Shown here: positions 18,448 to 26,774 of the stretch, one piece after another | Position numbering within the stretch: the stretch's first letter is position 1 | Layout: each line of letters starts with the position of its first letter | Assembly (NCBI GenBank): GCA_016871315.1 | Contig: VFZE01000001.1 | Coordinates: forward strand, 124,001-188,000 | Direction: 5' to 3' | Length of the DNA: 64,000 nucleotides | DNA from: Acidimicrobiia bacterium | GTDB taxonomy: Bacteria > Acidobacteriota > Terriglobia > Bryobacterales > Bryobacteraceae | Notes under the pieces: model-generated | Database searches by the model: none | Seen by the model: only the letters and a program-made list of their open reading frames with translations | Told to the model about the DNA's origin: nothing | Program-made: the position numbers and the translations under genes

Positions 18448-19422
18448 ATGCAACCAGCAGCACCAAAGGCGAAAGATCAGTGTGTCATCAAACTGAAGCT
18501 CGTGGACCCGGCAGGACGTTTGATCCGCGATCCGGAGACCAGATTCAACTTCCGCCGCCAGACCGATAACGCGGCCTTTCCCGATCCGAAAAAGCTGGAG
18601 CTGGTGGAGGCGGAGATAGCGCTGAGCCTGCCGGCTTTCCCGCAGCAGATTGTCTATTGCGAGATTGAGCCGACTCGGTTCCGGTGGTCCAATTCCGGAT
18701 TCTTCAATATCGGCCCGGGCCTGGAGCATTCCCGGACGCTGACAATTCCGCGGGACCCGGAGAAGTGGAGCGCCGGGTTCACGGCGTGGAACAGCCTGGG
18801 CGCGCCGTTTCAGCCGTTGAAGGATCTGCTGGAGAAGTCCACCGCAGTGGGGCTGTTCAAGAACGGCGCGCCGCCGCGCGTCATCGCCGGTGCGGGCTTC
18901 GACGACCTGCCGAAGGACTGGCACCTGGCAAAGGCCTGCCTGCTGAATCTGCGCCACAAGCTGAGCGAGCCGGACCCGATATCGCAGCAAAAGCCCTGGC
19001 TGAGCTTTGTCGACAAAGTGCTGGCGATCGGACGCGAGCGGATGATCGCGCTGGCGATGCCGGAGCTGTTCGACGTGGTCGCGACCATCCACCGCGACAT
19101 CGCCGAGTACCCGGCATTTGAGAGAACGCCGGCGGAGAACCACCGCGGCAATGTTCCGGAAGCTTTCCGTGACCGGATCGAAAAGATGGTCAGCGTCAAG
19201 ACGAGCGAGGATTTCGGGAACCTGCAATTGACTGTGTCGCAGATCCGCAACGAAAACCGTGTCGTGCTGGACGCCGATATCGATGAGAACGGCCGCTTAC
19301 TGGAGCACATCTTCGACGTGCTGATCCGGCACCGGCTGAGCGGTGGCACGCACCCTTACGATATTCACGAGATTCTAACCAAGGACAGGCCGAACCTGGA
19401 TCTGGGATACAGGCTGGTTTAG
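18448..19422 (+). CDS. Unrecognised protein, partner of the preceding gene
   Basis: The 324-residue product starts at ATG 18448 (MQPAAPKAKDQCVIKLKL), chosen because a perfect AGGAGG lies seven bases upstream; an in-frame ATG 30 bases earlier has none. The N-terminal 110 residues look like a beta-sandwich (CVIKLKLVDPAGRLIRDP). The remainder is mainly helical, with KPWLSFVDKVLAIGRERM, a long charged helix around residue 250, and a C-terminal GGTHPYDIHEIL. There are no catalytic motifs I can name and no signal peptide. The end lies one base from the end of the convergent radical SAM gene. It may work with the 697-residue neighbour. Confidence 0.65.
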   Translation: MQPAAPKAKDQCVIKLKLVDPAGRLIRDPETRFNFRRQTDNAAFPDPKKLELVEAEIALSLPAFPQQIVYCEIEPTRFRWSNSGFFNIGPGLEHSRTLTIPRDPEKWSAGFTAWNSLGAPFQPLKDLLEKSTAVGLFKNGAPPRVIAGAGFDDLPKDWHLAKACLLNLRHKLSEPDPISQQKPWLSFVDKVLAIGRERMIALAMPELFDVVATIHRDIAEYPAFERTPAENHRGNVPEAFRDRIEKMVSVKTSEDFGNLQLTVSQIRNENRVVLDADIDENGRLLEHIFDVLIRHRLSGGTHPYDIHEILTKDRPNLDLGYRLV

Positions 19423-19423
19423 G

Positions 19424-21208
19424 TCAAACGTTCAGGACGTTGAATGCGGCGGCCGCTTGCGCCTTCTCGGCGGGCGCCGGCGGAGCCCAGCCTTCCGGCA
19501 GGTCGCCGTTGTCGGGCCGCAGGTATTGCCATTGCGCCGGCTTGATGTTCTCGATCAGCTCCTTGCGCGTCTTGATCTTCAGCGGCTTGCCGAGGTAGAT
19601 CTTGCCGAGCTTGGCCATCCAGGTTTCCGGCAGCGCGGAGGCGAACATCAGCAGCGGCCATTGGAAATTGGGGCCGTTGATCTTACGCAGCTTCCACAAC
19701 CACATGATGATGGAGCCGATGCGCCAGACGGTCGGCGCCCACCAGGAGTAGTTGCCGGGCCGCAGGTTCATCTTCCAGCACTTCATCATCAGCTGCCACT
19801 GCAACGGGGTGAGTTGCATGGTCTGCGTTACGCCCTCTTTCTTCTCCATCCGCGTGTCGTGCAGCGGCGTGAAGATGGAGGGGATGAAGAAGGCGAACAG
19901 GCCGCGGCGCTCCACTTCATAGATGAGGTCGATGGTGGCCTTGACGTCGTCATCGGTCTCGCCGGGGTTGCCGACGATGAGCGTCATCGCCGGGAACCAG
20001 TTGTTGCGGTTGAGCACTTCCAACCCACGCACGACCACGCTAGGCCAGTCCTCGATGGGGAACGGCACGCCCTTGCTCGGCATGATGATTTTGGCCATGC
20101 GGACCGAGCCGGTTTCCAGTCCAATCAGCGGCGAGAGAACCTTCTTCTTGGGGTGTGTGCTGAGCACCGGGACGTGGATGGGGCTTTTCTCGATCAGCGT
20201 CTCGGTGAGTTGCTCGATGAGGATGGGGTCGACGACGGCCGGCGCAATGGTGGAGTGCGACAGCACGTGCTGCTCCACGCCCGGCGTGTTGACGATGCTC
20301 GAGTAGAGATCGACCAGCGCTTCGCGGTTGGGGAAGTAGAAGGGCGTGTCGGTGTGCACCTGTCCCCAGATGAACATGTCCTCGGTGGCGAGCGAAATCT
20401 GCTTGTTGCCTTCTCGGACGTTGGCCTGCACCGCCGACATGATCTTGTCCTTGCGCAGATCGATCTGCGGGTTGAGGTCCGGCAGGCAGAACTGGCAGCG
20501 GCGTCCGCAGCCGGTGGTCATCTCGACGACGCCGAAGGTGGTGCGCCTGTCGGGGAAGAGAATCCCGTCGCGGGTCTTCGGGTGGACGGCGTCCAACTGG
20601 CGCGGAAGATCCTCGCCGCGGATTGCCTTGCGGAACAGCTCGATCACGTCCTCGGATTCGCTACGGCCTTCCACCACGCAATCCACCGATAGTTCCTCGA
20701 AGGAATTGGTCTGCGTAATCTGCCAGCCGCCGGAGCCGCCGACGATGACCTTGAAGTTCGCACGGTGCGGGCTCTGCTTGATGCGCTCAAACATCAGGTG
20801 CGCGTAGTGCGAGTTGATGGGCTTTTTCGAAGAACCGAAGATCGAGGTGTAGACGCCGGCGGCGAAGGTGACCCCGAGCGGGTTGTGCGTGGAAGCGGCT
20901 ACGACGCGCGTTTCGGGGCCGATGAATTTGTCGAGGTCGTCCGGATAGCAGGCGACGATGTCTCCGGCCTCAAAGTAGCGGAGCAGGGACGCCTCCACGA
21001 GGCGCACGCCGGCGGGCATGTAGCGGGCTGAGCCATCGGGATTCTTTTCCACGTCGCGCCAGGTCGGGTAGCGGGAATTGATGATGCCTTCCAGCCAGAC
21101 CGGCAGAGACGCCAGGGCCATCTGGATGAAGTATCCGGCATGGTCGATGGCCTCGGTGAGCGGCGCCGTGAGCACGATCAGCTTGCCACGAGAGTTCTGA
21201 GCGTCCAT
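19424..21208 (-). CDS. B12-binding-domain radical SAM protein
   Basis: The 594-residue protein has an N-terminal region of about 200 residues that resembles a cobalamin-binding Rossmann domain, then the radical SAM cluster motif CxxxCxxC at Cys234, Cys238 and Cys241 (TTGCGRRCQFCLP). Later come GLETGSVRMAKIIMP and LIVGNPGETDDD, typical of the radical SAM barrel in the B12-dependent class. The C-terminal 120 residues are tryptophan-rich. Members of this class methylate or rearrange unactivated carbons in lipids, cofactors or peptides; the substrate here is unknown. It is a single gene with no biosynthetic partner close by, divergent from the amidohydrolase remnant. Confidence 0.82.
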   Translation of the reverse strand: MDAQNSRGKLIVLTAPLTEAIDHAGYFIQMALASLPVWLEGIINSRYPTWRDVEKNPDGSARYMPAGVRLVEASLLRYFEAGDIVACYPDDLDKFIGPETRVVAASTHNPLGVTFAAGVYTSIFGSSKKPINSHYAHLMFERIKQSPHRANFKVIVGGSGGWQITQTNSFEELSVDCVVEGRSESEDVIELFRKAIRGEDLPRQLDAVHPKTRDGILFPDRRTTFGVVEMTTGCGRRCQFCLPDLNPQIDLRKDKIMSAVQANVREGNKQISLATEDMFIWGQVHTDTPFYFPNREALVDLYSSIVNTPGVEQHVLSHSTIAPAVVDPILIEQLTETLIEKSPIHVPVLSTHPKKKVLSPLIGLETGSVRMAKIIMPSKGVPFPIEDWPSVVVRGLEVLNRNNWFPAMTLIVGNPGETDDDVKATIDLIYEVERRGLFAFFIPSIFTPLHDTRMEKKEGVTQTMQLTPLQWQLMMKCWKMNLRPGNYSWWAPTVWRIGSIIMWLWKLRKINGPNFQWPLLMFASALPETWMAKLGKIYLGKPLKIKTRKELIENIKPAQWQYLRPDNGDLPEGWAPPAPAEKAQAAAAFNVLNV

Positions 21209-21269
21209 GTTTTCTTATCTTACACGCTGCACGGGGATGATGGAGGGTGAAAAGGGACCGCGCGTTACA

Positions 21270-22031
21270 ATGGCCGCAGTGAGAAATGCCTTTTCCAGAC
21301 GCGGAATGCTCACTTTGGCCATCCTGGCAGGTGGCGCGCGGAGGGTTCCGCTTCCGGAGCGAGTGATCGACGTCCATGTGCACGCCAATTTCGATGATCC
21401 GCTCTTGCAGTGGCAGGCGGAGAATCTGAGCAAGGTGACGTTCACCGCGGATGGGCTGGCGGCGGAGATGTCGGCAAGCGGCGTCGAGCTGGGGCTGGAG
21501 GTCGGGTTTGCTACTGAACATCGCGAGCTGTCGCGGGCGGCGCAGTCGCCGATGTGGACGCGGACGCGGCGGCCGAACCTGCTGCCGGTGGGAGGGATCA
21601 ATCCCTACACGATCGAGGAGGAGGCTCTGAAGAGGATCGGCGCGGGCCTGGAATCAGGCGAATTGAAAGGGCTGAAAATCTACCTCGGCTATTATCCGAA
21701 GCCGCCCGACGATGACGCCTACAAGCATGTGTATGAGGTGGCCGGCAAACATGGGGCGCCGGTGATCCTGCACACCGGCGATACCTATTCGATAAACGCG
21801 AAGGTGCGGTTCGCGCATCCGCTGCCGGTGGACGACGTTGCGGTCGACTTCCGGCAGGTGAATTTCGTGCTGGCGCATCTCGGCAATCCCTGGACGATCG
21901 ATTCGGCCGAGCTGCTGTACAAGAACCCGAACGTCTACGCGGACCTGAGCGGGTTTCTGGTGGCGACGCGGACTACTTCACGCGGAAAAGGGACTCGTCG
22001 GGTTTTGAGCATGCGCGGGAGTTGTTCCGGC
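21270..22031 (+). pseudogene. Amidohydrolase-2 family gene, frameshifted and truncated
   Basis: The 5' part encodes a TIM-barrel amidohydrolase: RVIDVHVHANFDD (metal-binding HxH), LKIYLGYYP, PVILHTGDTY and VLAHLGNPWT. After DLSGFLV the frame breaks at about 21960; reading +1 from there gives DADYFTRKRDSSGFEHAREL, a natural continuation, so one G appears lost from GTGGGCGAC. Even the restored frame stops being amidohydrolase-like at about 22030, exactly where the PIN-toxin gene on the other strand ends. The last third of the enzyme, including the catalytic Asp region, is missing. The gene looks inactivated by arrival of the toxin-antitoxin module. Confidence 0.75.
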
Positions 22032-22457
22032 TCACAGGAACGGGTTGACCACACGCACGGTGCCGTAGAGCCTGCCATGTTCAAAGTCTTCCGAGTAGAT
22101 TTCCGGAAGCCGGTAGTGCTCGGCATAGGCCCAAAGGTGCGCGTCGAACCAGGAGAGTTGGTAGGCTGCGGCACCCCGTAGCGCGGTCCGCACCAGTCCT
22201 TCCGCTGGATACAAGACCGTGAATTGAGAGATCATCTCCTCGGCTTCGCGGCGCGCATCCTCGGGCGGCAAAAGCCAACCATAGCCAGGGAGGTTTCGCG
22301 TTACTGCCGCAACGAATTCGACGATGGCCTGATGCGGCAGCCTCAAACTCTCCCGCTCGATTCCGCTGCGCAGCAATTCGGCGGCGATTTTTTGCTTTGC
22401 AGGAAACCTGGCGTCGAAGCGATAGACGAGAACATTGGTATCAATCAAGGCGGCCAC
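22032..22457 (-). CDS. PIN-domain toxin (VapC-like)
   Basis: This is a 141-residue PIN domain starting at GTG 22457 (VAALIDTNVLVY), inside the end of the antitoxin gene (17-base overlap). The expected acidic residues are Asp6, Glu47 (AIVEFV), Asp105 (WFDAHLWA) and Asp124 (SEDF), so it should be an active ribonuclease. The body contains YGWLLPPEDARREAEEM, typical of the PIN group that pairs with AbrB-like antitoxins. Its 3' end abuts the broken amidohydrolase gene, suggesting it came in as a module. Confidence 0.85.
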   Translation of the reverse strand: MAALIDTNVLVYRFDARFPAKQKIAAELLRSGIERESLRLPHQAIVEFVAAVTRNLPGYGWLLPPEDARREAEEMISQFTVLYPAEGLVRTALRGAAAYQLSWFDAHLWAYAEHYRLPEIYSEDFEHGRLYGTVRVVNPFL

Positions 22458-22728
22458 GATCGTATAGATCCTCGCGAGCCCAGCCGCGCGTGACGGCGTC
22501 ATTTCTTTTTCTTCGCCGTTTTCGCTCGCGCTGCCGCTGGCGCTGCGTGGCGAGATCAAACAGTTCCAGCCGCCGCTGGCGGCCGGGGACCGGAATCAGC
22601 CGGGGAGGGATGACATGGATGATGTCGGCCGCTGCTTCCCACTCGATTTCGTCACCCGGTTTGATGGAATACTGATCCGCAAGGGCTTTTGGCAGGGTCA
22701 CCTGAAGCTTGGAAGTCACCTTGCTCAC
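22441..22728 (-). CDS. AbrB/MazE-like antitoxin
   Basis: The 95-residue protein begins SKVTSKLQVTLPKALADQYSIKPGDEIEW, a clear swapped-hairpin AbrB DNA-binding domain, followed by an Arg-rich tail that would contact the toxin. Start choices are GTG 22728, which lies right at the predicted transcription start, or GTG 22719 (VTSKLQVTLP), which has GGAGG nine bases upstream. It overlaps the PIN toxin gene by 17 bases. The inverted repeat in its promoter is probably its own operator. Confidence 0.85.
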   Translation of the reverse strand: MSKVTSKLQVTLPKALADQYSIKPGDEIEWEAAADIIHVIPPRLIPVPGRQRRLELFDLATQRQRQRERKRRRKRNDAVTRGWAREDLYDRGRLD

Positions 22729-22734
22729 GCCTCC

Positions 22735-22764
22735 ATACTATGGCAAGGATCAAATCCTTGTCAA
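22735..22764 (-). promoter_or_regulatory. Promoter and operator of the AbrB-PIN module
   Basis: The minus strand has TTGACA (22764-22759), an 18-base spacer and TAGTAT (22740-22735). The spacer is largely filled by the inverted repeat CAAGGAT-TTG-ATCCTTG (22760-22744), so a bound antitoxin would block RNA polymerase. The predicted transcription start coincides with the first GTG of the antitoxin. Confidence 0.55.
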
Positions 22765-22806
22765 AGCGAAGGCAGTGAAATCGCTGGCACATGGATGCGG
22801 CCGCGG

Positions 22807-23367
22807 TTACCCGGCCCGTTCCTGGTAACTCGCGTCGGCGGTGTTCACCCGGATGCGCTCGCCTTCGCTGATGAACGGCGGGACCTGCACGACAAGGCCC
22901 GTCTCCAGCTTGGCGGGCTTGGTGACGTTGGAGACAGTGGCGCCTTTGAGCGAGGGTTCGGTCTCGACAACGGTGAGGTCGACGGTGGGGGGGAGTTCAA
23001 CCGAGAGCGGCTTGCCCTCATAGAACACAACGTTCACCTTGAACTGCGGCGTGAGGTAATGGACGGCCTCGCCGAGCAGTTCGCGGGAAAGATGGATCTG
23101 CTCAAACGTCTCCGTATTCATAAAGTGGAAACTTTCGCCGTCGTCGTAGAGGAACTCCATCTCGTGGTCGTCCATGATGGCGCGCTCGACGCGGTCTTCC
23201 GAGGAAAAGCGATGTTCGGTCATGGCGCCGTTGGCGAGACGCCGCATCTTGGCTTGGACGAAGCCGCGGAGGTTGCCCGGCGTGCGGTGCTCCGTCTTGA
23301 AGATGGAATAAAGCTCATTATTGAACTTGATGACCATGCCGGGGCGTAGCTGTGTTGCGGTAATCAT
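22807..23367 (-). CDS. efp: Elongation factor P
   Basis: EF-P, 186 residues, relieves ribosome stalling at consecutive prolines. All three domains are present: the KOW-like N domain (LRPGMVIKFNNELYSI), the middle OB domain (VELPPTVDLTVVETEP) and the C-terminal OB domain (GLVVQVPPFISEGERIRVNT). The loop that reaches the P-site tRNA reads HRTPGNLRGFVQ, so the residue normally modified (Lys or Arg after PG) is Asn32. The EpmA (Lys) and EarP (Arg) systems could not modify this, so the factor may work unmodified or with another modification. The ATG has GGAGG ten bases upstream. It is transcribed alone. Confidence 0.95.
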   Translation of the reverse strand: MITATQLRPGMVIKFNNELYSIFKTEHRTPGNLRGFVQAKMRRLANGAMTEHRFSSEDRVERAIMDDHEMEFLYDDGESFHFMNTETFEQIHLSRELLGEAVHYLTPQFKVNVVFYEGKPLSVELPPTVDLTVVETEPSLKGATVSNVTKPAKLETGLVVQVPPFISEGERIRVNTADASYQERAG

Positions 23368-23447
23368 GAGGTGGAAGCCTCCATTTTAGCAGAGCCGCCG
23401 AGGAAAGGCCGCATGGGATGGCGCAAGCGCAGGCGCAAGCGCGGCGG

Positions 23448-23476
23448 TTGACACCAGCCTCCCGCCGTTACATACT
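23448..23476 (+). promoter_or_regulatory. Sigma70-like promoter of the DUF1549 gene
   Basis: TTGACA (23448-23453), a 17-base spacer and CATACT (23471-23476) lie before an AGGAGG ribosome-binding site (23496-23501) and the ATG at 23507. This is the best consensus -35 box with ideal spacing in the window. Just upstream is a 12-base tandem repeat, gcgcaagcgcag/gcgcaagcgcgg. Confidence 0.6.
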
Positions 23477-23506
23477 TGATGACAATCTGACCGACAGGAG
23501 GCTGGG

Positions 23507-25366
23507 ATGGGCCGTAAAGCCATCTTTCTGCTGAGCGTGATCGGTGTAAGCCCAAGCGCTTTGGCCGCCGACAAGGCGCCCGCCAAATCCACACAACCTT
23601 TGCGCGAGGAAAGCATGTCCTCGGACCACTTTGCCGAGGCCCATGCTCCGCTGTTTGCTCCCAAGCGCCGCCCGCAGGCCGCCGTGCTCACCGAACGCGT
23701 CGCCCAAGCGCGGCCCGCCGGAGCGGAAGCCAAGTTCCACCTGCCTCCGCGCAACTACATCGACAGACACGTCTTTTCAAAAATGCTGCGCGACGGCGTG
23801 CCGCATGCTCCGTTGAGCTCTGACACCGAGTTCTTGCGCCGCTTGACGCTCGATCTCACCGGCCGCATTCCATCGCCAGCCGAGATCCGCGAGTTCACCG
23901 CCGATACTGATCCGCGCAAGCGCGAAAAGCTCATCGACAGGCTGCTCGACAGCGAAGCTTTCGTCGAAAAGTGGGCCTACTTCTTCATGGACCTGTTCCG
24001 CGCCAACGGCAAGATGGGGCGCGGCCAGAACCTGTTCCACTACTGGATGAAGGAAAACCTGCGCGTCGACCGGCCTTACGACGATGTGGCGCGCGATATC
24101 ATCGCCGCCTCGGCCAAATCGAACCACGTGGTTGCCGCCTCCAGCCTCATCGCACGCGAGCATGTGCAGGGCAAGGCGCAGCCCGACGACGGGCATGATC
24201 TCGAAATGGTGCACCAGCTCGACACGCACGACGAGCTGAACGTGCTTTATTCGAAAACCTTCCTCGGCATCAACCTCAGTTGCATCTCCTGCCACGACGG
24301 TAAGGGCCGGCTGGAAAAGGTGAACGTCTGGCTCAGCCGCAAAAAGCGCAGCGAGTTTTTCCAAACCTCGGCTTTCCTGGGTAATTCGCGTTATCTCATG
24401 TATTGGGAGGATGGCAAGCCGCAATCGGGCGAGTTCCTGATCGATGACGACAGCCCCGGCTACAACACGCGCGGGGCTAGCATGATCCGCGTACCGCGCT
24501 TTGGTGGTCCCAACACGCCGGCCTTTTATCTTACGGGCGAAAAGCCGCGGCCGGGTGTGGAGCCGCGCGCCGAGCTGGGCCGCATGATCACCGCGCACCC
24601 GCAGTTCGCGCGCGCCACCGCGAACATGTTCTGGTGGCGGCTGATGGGTGTCGGCATTGTCGAACCTTACGACGAGTTCGACCTGGCGCGGCAGGATCCG
24701 GCGAATCTGCCCGATGGCTGGGACCTGCAACCCTCGCATCCGGAGCTGTTGAATGAACTGGGCGCGCAGTTCCGCAAGAACGGCTACAGCGTGAAGAGCC
24801 TTTTCCGCGACCTGTGCAACTCCAACGCCTACCAGCTTTCGGCGCGATTTGAAGGCGAATGGAAGGAAGCCTACTCGCGCTACTTCGCCCGCAAGTTCGT
24901 GCGCATGCTGGGAGCCGAGGAGCTGCACGACGCCATCGTCGTCGCCACAGGCAAGCCCGGCAACTTCAAGTTCGGTGACCGGCAGGTGCCGATGGCGATG
25001 CAACTCTCCGGCCCTTCCGGCGGCGGCGAGCTGAAATACTTCATGCAGACCTTCGGCCAGTCCAACCGGAACAATCCTCCGAAGCTGCTCACCGGCTCTC
25101 CGCTACAGCCGCTGCTGCTGATGCAATCGCCGGTGGTGAACGATCGTGTCGTGGCGGGCAAGGATAACCGCGCGCGCCAGCTGCTGGACAGCTATTCCGA
25201 TAACAGCCGGCTGGTCGAGGAGATGTTCCTGGGCACGCTCTCGCGCCCGCCGTCGATGACCGAGCAGGAAATCGCCCTGGCCGCGCTCGCGCGCAACCGC
25301 GTCGAGGGAGCGCAGAATCTCCAGTGGGCGCTCATCAACCTGACCGAGTTTTTCTTCAACTATTAA
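23507..25366 (+). CDS. Secreted DUF1549/DUF1553 protein with heme motif
   Basis: The 619-residue protein has a signal peptide (AIFLLSVIGVSPSALAA), a DUF1549 region from about residue 85 (FLRRLTLDLTGRIPSPAEI), a c-type heme motif CISCH near residue 260 (INLSCISCHDGKG), and a DUF1553 C-terminal region (NSNAYQLSARF, RQLLDSYSDNSR). Such proteins are abundant in planctomycetes and acidobacteria and are thought to act in the periplasm or on the cell surface with a DUF1501 partner; no biochemical role is established. AGGAGG lies five bases before the ATG. The DUF1501 gene follows after 13 bases. Confidence 0.88.
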   Translation: MGRKAIFLLSVIGVSPSALAADKAPAKSTQPLREESMSSDHFAEAHAPLFAPKRRPQAAVLTERVAQARPAGAEAKFHLPPRNYIDRHVFSKMLRDGVPHAPLSSDTEFLRRLTLDLTGRIPSPAEIREFTADTDPRKREKLIDRLLDSEAFVEKWAYFFMDLFRANGKMGRGQNLFHYWMKENLRVDRPYDDVARDIIAASAKSNHVVAASSLIAREHVQGKAQPDDGHDLEMVHQLDTHDELNVLYSKTFLGINLSCISCHDGKGRLEKVNVWLSRKKRSEFFQTSAFLGNSRYLMYWEDGKPQSGEFLIDDDSPGYNTRGASMIRVPRFGGPNTPAFYLTGEKPRPGVEPRAELGRMITAHPQFARATANMFWWRLMGVGIVEPYDEFDLARQDPANLPDGWDLQPSHPELLNELGAQFRKNGYSVKSLFRDLCNSNAYQLSARFEGEWKEAYSRYFARKFVRMLGAEELHDAIVVATGKPGNFKFGDRQVPMAMQLSGPSGGGELKYFMQTFGQSNRNNPPKLLTGSPLQPLLLMQSPVVNDRVVAGKDNRARQLLDSYSDNSRLVEEMFLGTLSRPPSMTEQEIALAALARNRVEGAQNLQWALINLTEFFFNY

Positions 25367-25379
25367 AGAGGATCACGCG

Positions 25380-26774
25380 ATGAGAACTGTCGGCGACCTT
25401 GCTCCCACACGAAGGGAACTGCTGAAGTTCGGCGGCCTGGGCCTGGCGCTGGCCGCCGCCGACGTCCCCTGGCGCGCGCACGCTTTCTCGACGCACGCCA
25501 AGGCAACCCCGCGCGGCAACGCCCGCAACGTGCTCTACTTTGAAATCTCCGGCGCCATCAGCCATGTCGAAGGCTTCGACTTCAAGGAGACCGCCGGTAC
25601 ACCCAAGGATCTCGACATCCGCAAGATCAAGCCGGATCTCTACCTTTCACACCGCTTGTTCCCGAGGCTCGAAAAGCAGATCGATAAGTTCGCCATCCTG
25701 CGCTCCATGCTCTCGCATGAAGAGGTGCATTTCCGCGGCCAGTACTATGTGCAGACGGGCCGGCAGCTGAACGTCGCCTTTGCGCGCGAGATTCCCGCCA
25801 TCGGCAGCGTGATCGCCAGTGAACTCGAAGCCCGGCGCCGCGACGTTGACACCTTCCCGCTCTACATGTCGTTCAACCTGGACAAGGCCTTCCCCGGCGC
25901 GCTGTCCACCGGCTTTCTGCATCCGCGTCACTCGGTGGTGGATATCAACCCGGAAGCCGCCGTGAAAGGCATGGCGCTGGACGAAAAGGCAGTGGAGTTA
26001 TTGGATCAGCGCTGGCGTCTGTTAAGCGAGTTGCGCAGTGCCGAACGCGGCCGCGTGGCGCAGCTGGGCCGCGAAATGGCCGGCTACGAGAACTTCTACG
26101 ACACCGCACGCCGCCTGCTGACCGACTCGCGCTGGCCGCGCGCGTTCCAGATTACCGATGAGGATCGCGCGCGTTACGGCGGCACCAACGTCGGCATCTC
26201 CTCCATCCTGGCCCGCAACGTGCTCCGCGAGGATGCCGGCACGCATTACATCCACATCTGCCATCCAGGCTGGGACCATCACGTGCAGATCTGGGACCAC
26301 AAGGCCGCCACAAACCACTACAAGCTGTGCGATGAGTTCGACCCGGCGTTCACCAGCCTGATCGAAGACCTGGCCGCGGCGCCGTCAAAGACCACGCCGG
26401 GCAAATCGATCCTCGATGAAACGCTGGTGGTGGCGATGGGTGAATTCGGCCGCACCCCGGGCGCGCTCAACAACATGGCCGGCCGCGACCATTACAACAA
26501 ATGCTTCCCGGTGATGTTCGCCGGCGCGGGCGTGAAGGCGGGCGCGATTCTCGGCCGCACCGATGGCGACGGCCTGAAATGCCTGGAGACCGGCTGGCAT
26601 CGCAAGGAGCAGCCGCGCATGGAGAATGTGGTGGCGGCGATGTACTCCGCGCTCGGTATTGACTGGACCAAGGAGATCCGCAACACGCCCTCCGGCCGCG
26701 CCTATCCGCTGGTTGATCCGCTGGGGCCCAACGGTTTCATCCCCACCGATGAGATTGCTTCCATTTACGGCTAG
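25380..26774 (+). CDS. DUF1501 protein, Tat-exported
   Basis: The 464-residue product has a twin-arginine signal (APTRRELLKFGGLGLALAA) and an alkaline-phosphatase/sulfatase-like fold typical of DUF1501: LYFEISGAISHVEGFD, ILRSMLSHEEVHFRGQYYV, HICHPGWDHHVQIWDH and VVAMGEFGRTPG. DUF1501 proteins are the usual partner of DUF1549/DUF1553 proteins; their reaction is not known. The ATG lies 13 bases after the upstream stop, and its own end overlaps the next gene by 26 bases, so the three genes form an operon. Confidence 0.9.
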   Translation: MRTVGDLAPTRRELLKFGGLGLALAAADVPWRAHAFSTHAKATPRGNARNVLYFEISGAISHVEGFDFKETAGTPKDLDIRKIKPDLYLSHRLFPRLEKQIDKFAILRSMLSHEEVHFRGQYYVQTGRQLNVAFAREIPAIGSVIASELEARRRDVDTFPLYMSFNLDKAFPGALSTGFLHPRHSVVDINPEAAVKGMALDEKAVELLDQRWRLLSELRSAERGRVAQLGREMAGYENFYDTARRLLTDSRWPRAFQITDEDRARYGGTNVGISSILARNVLREDAGTHYIHICHPGWDHHVQIWDHKAATNHYKLCDEFDPAFTSLIEDLAAAPSKTTPGKSILDETLVVAMGEFGRTPGALNNMAGRDHYNKCFPVMFAGAGVKAGAILGRTDGDGLKCLETGWHRKEQPRMENVVAAMYSALGIDWTKEIRNTPSGRAYPLVDPLGPNGFIPTDEIASIYG

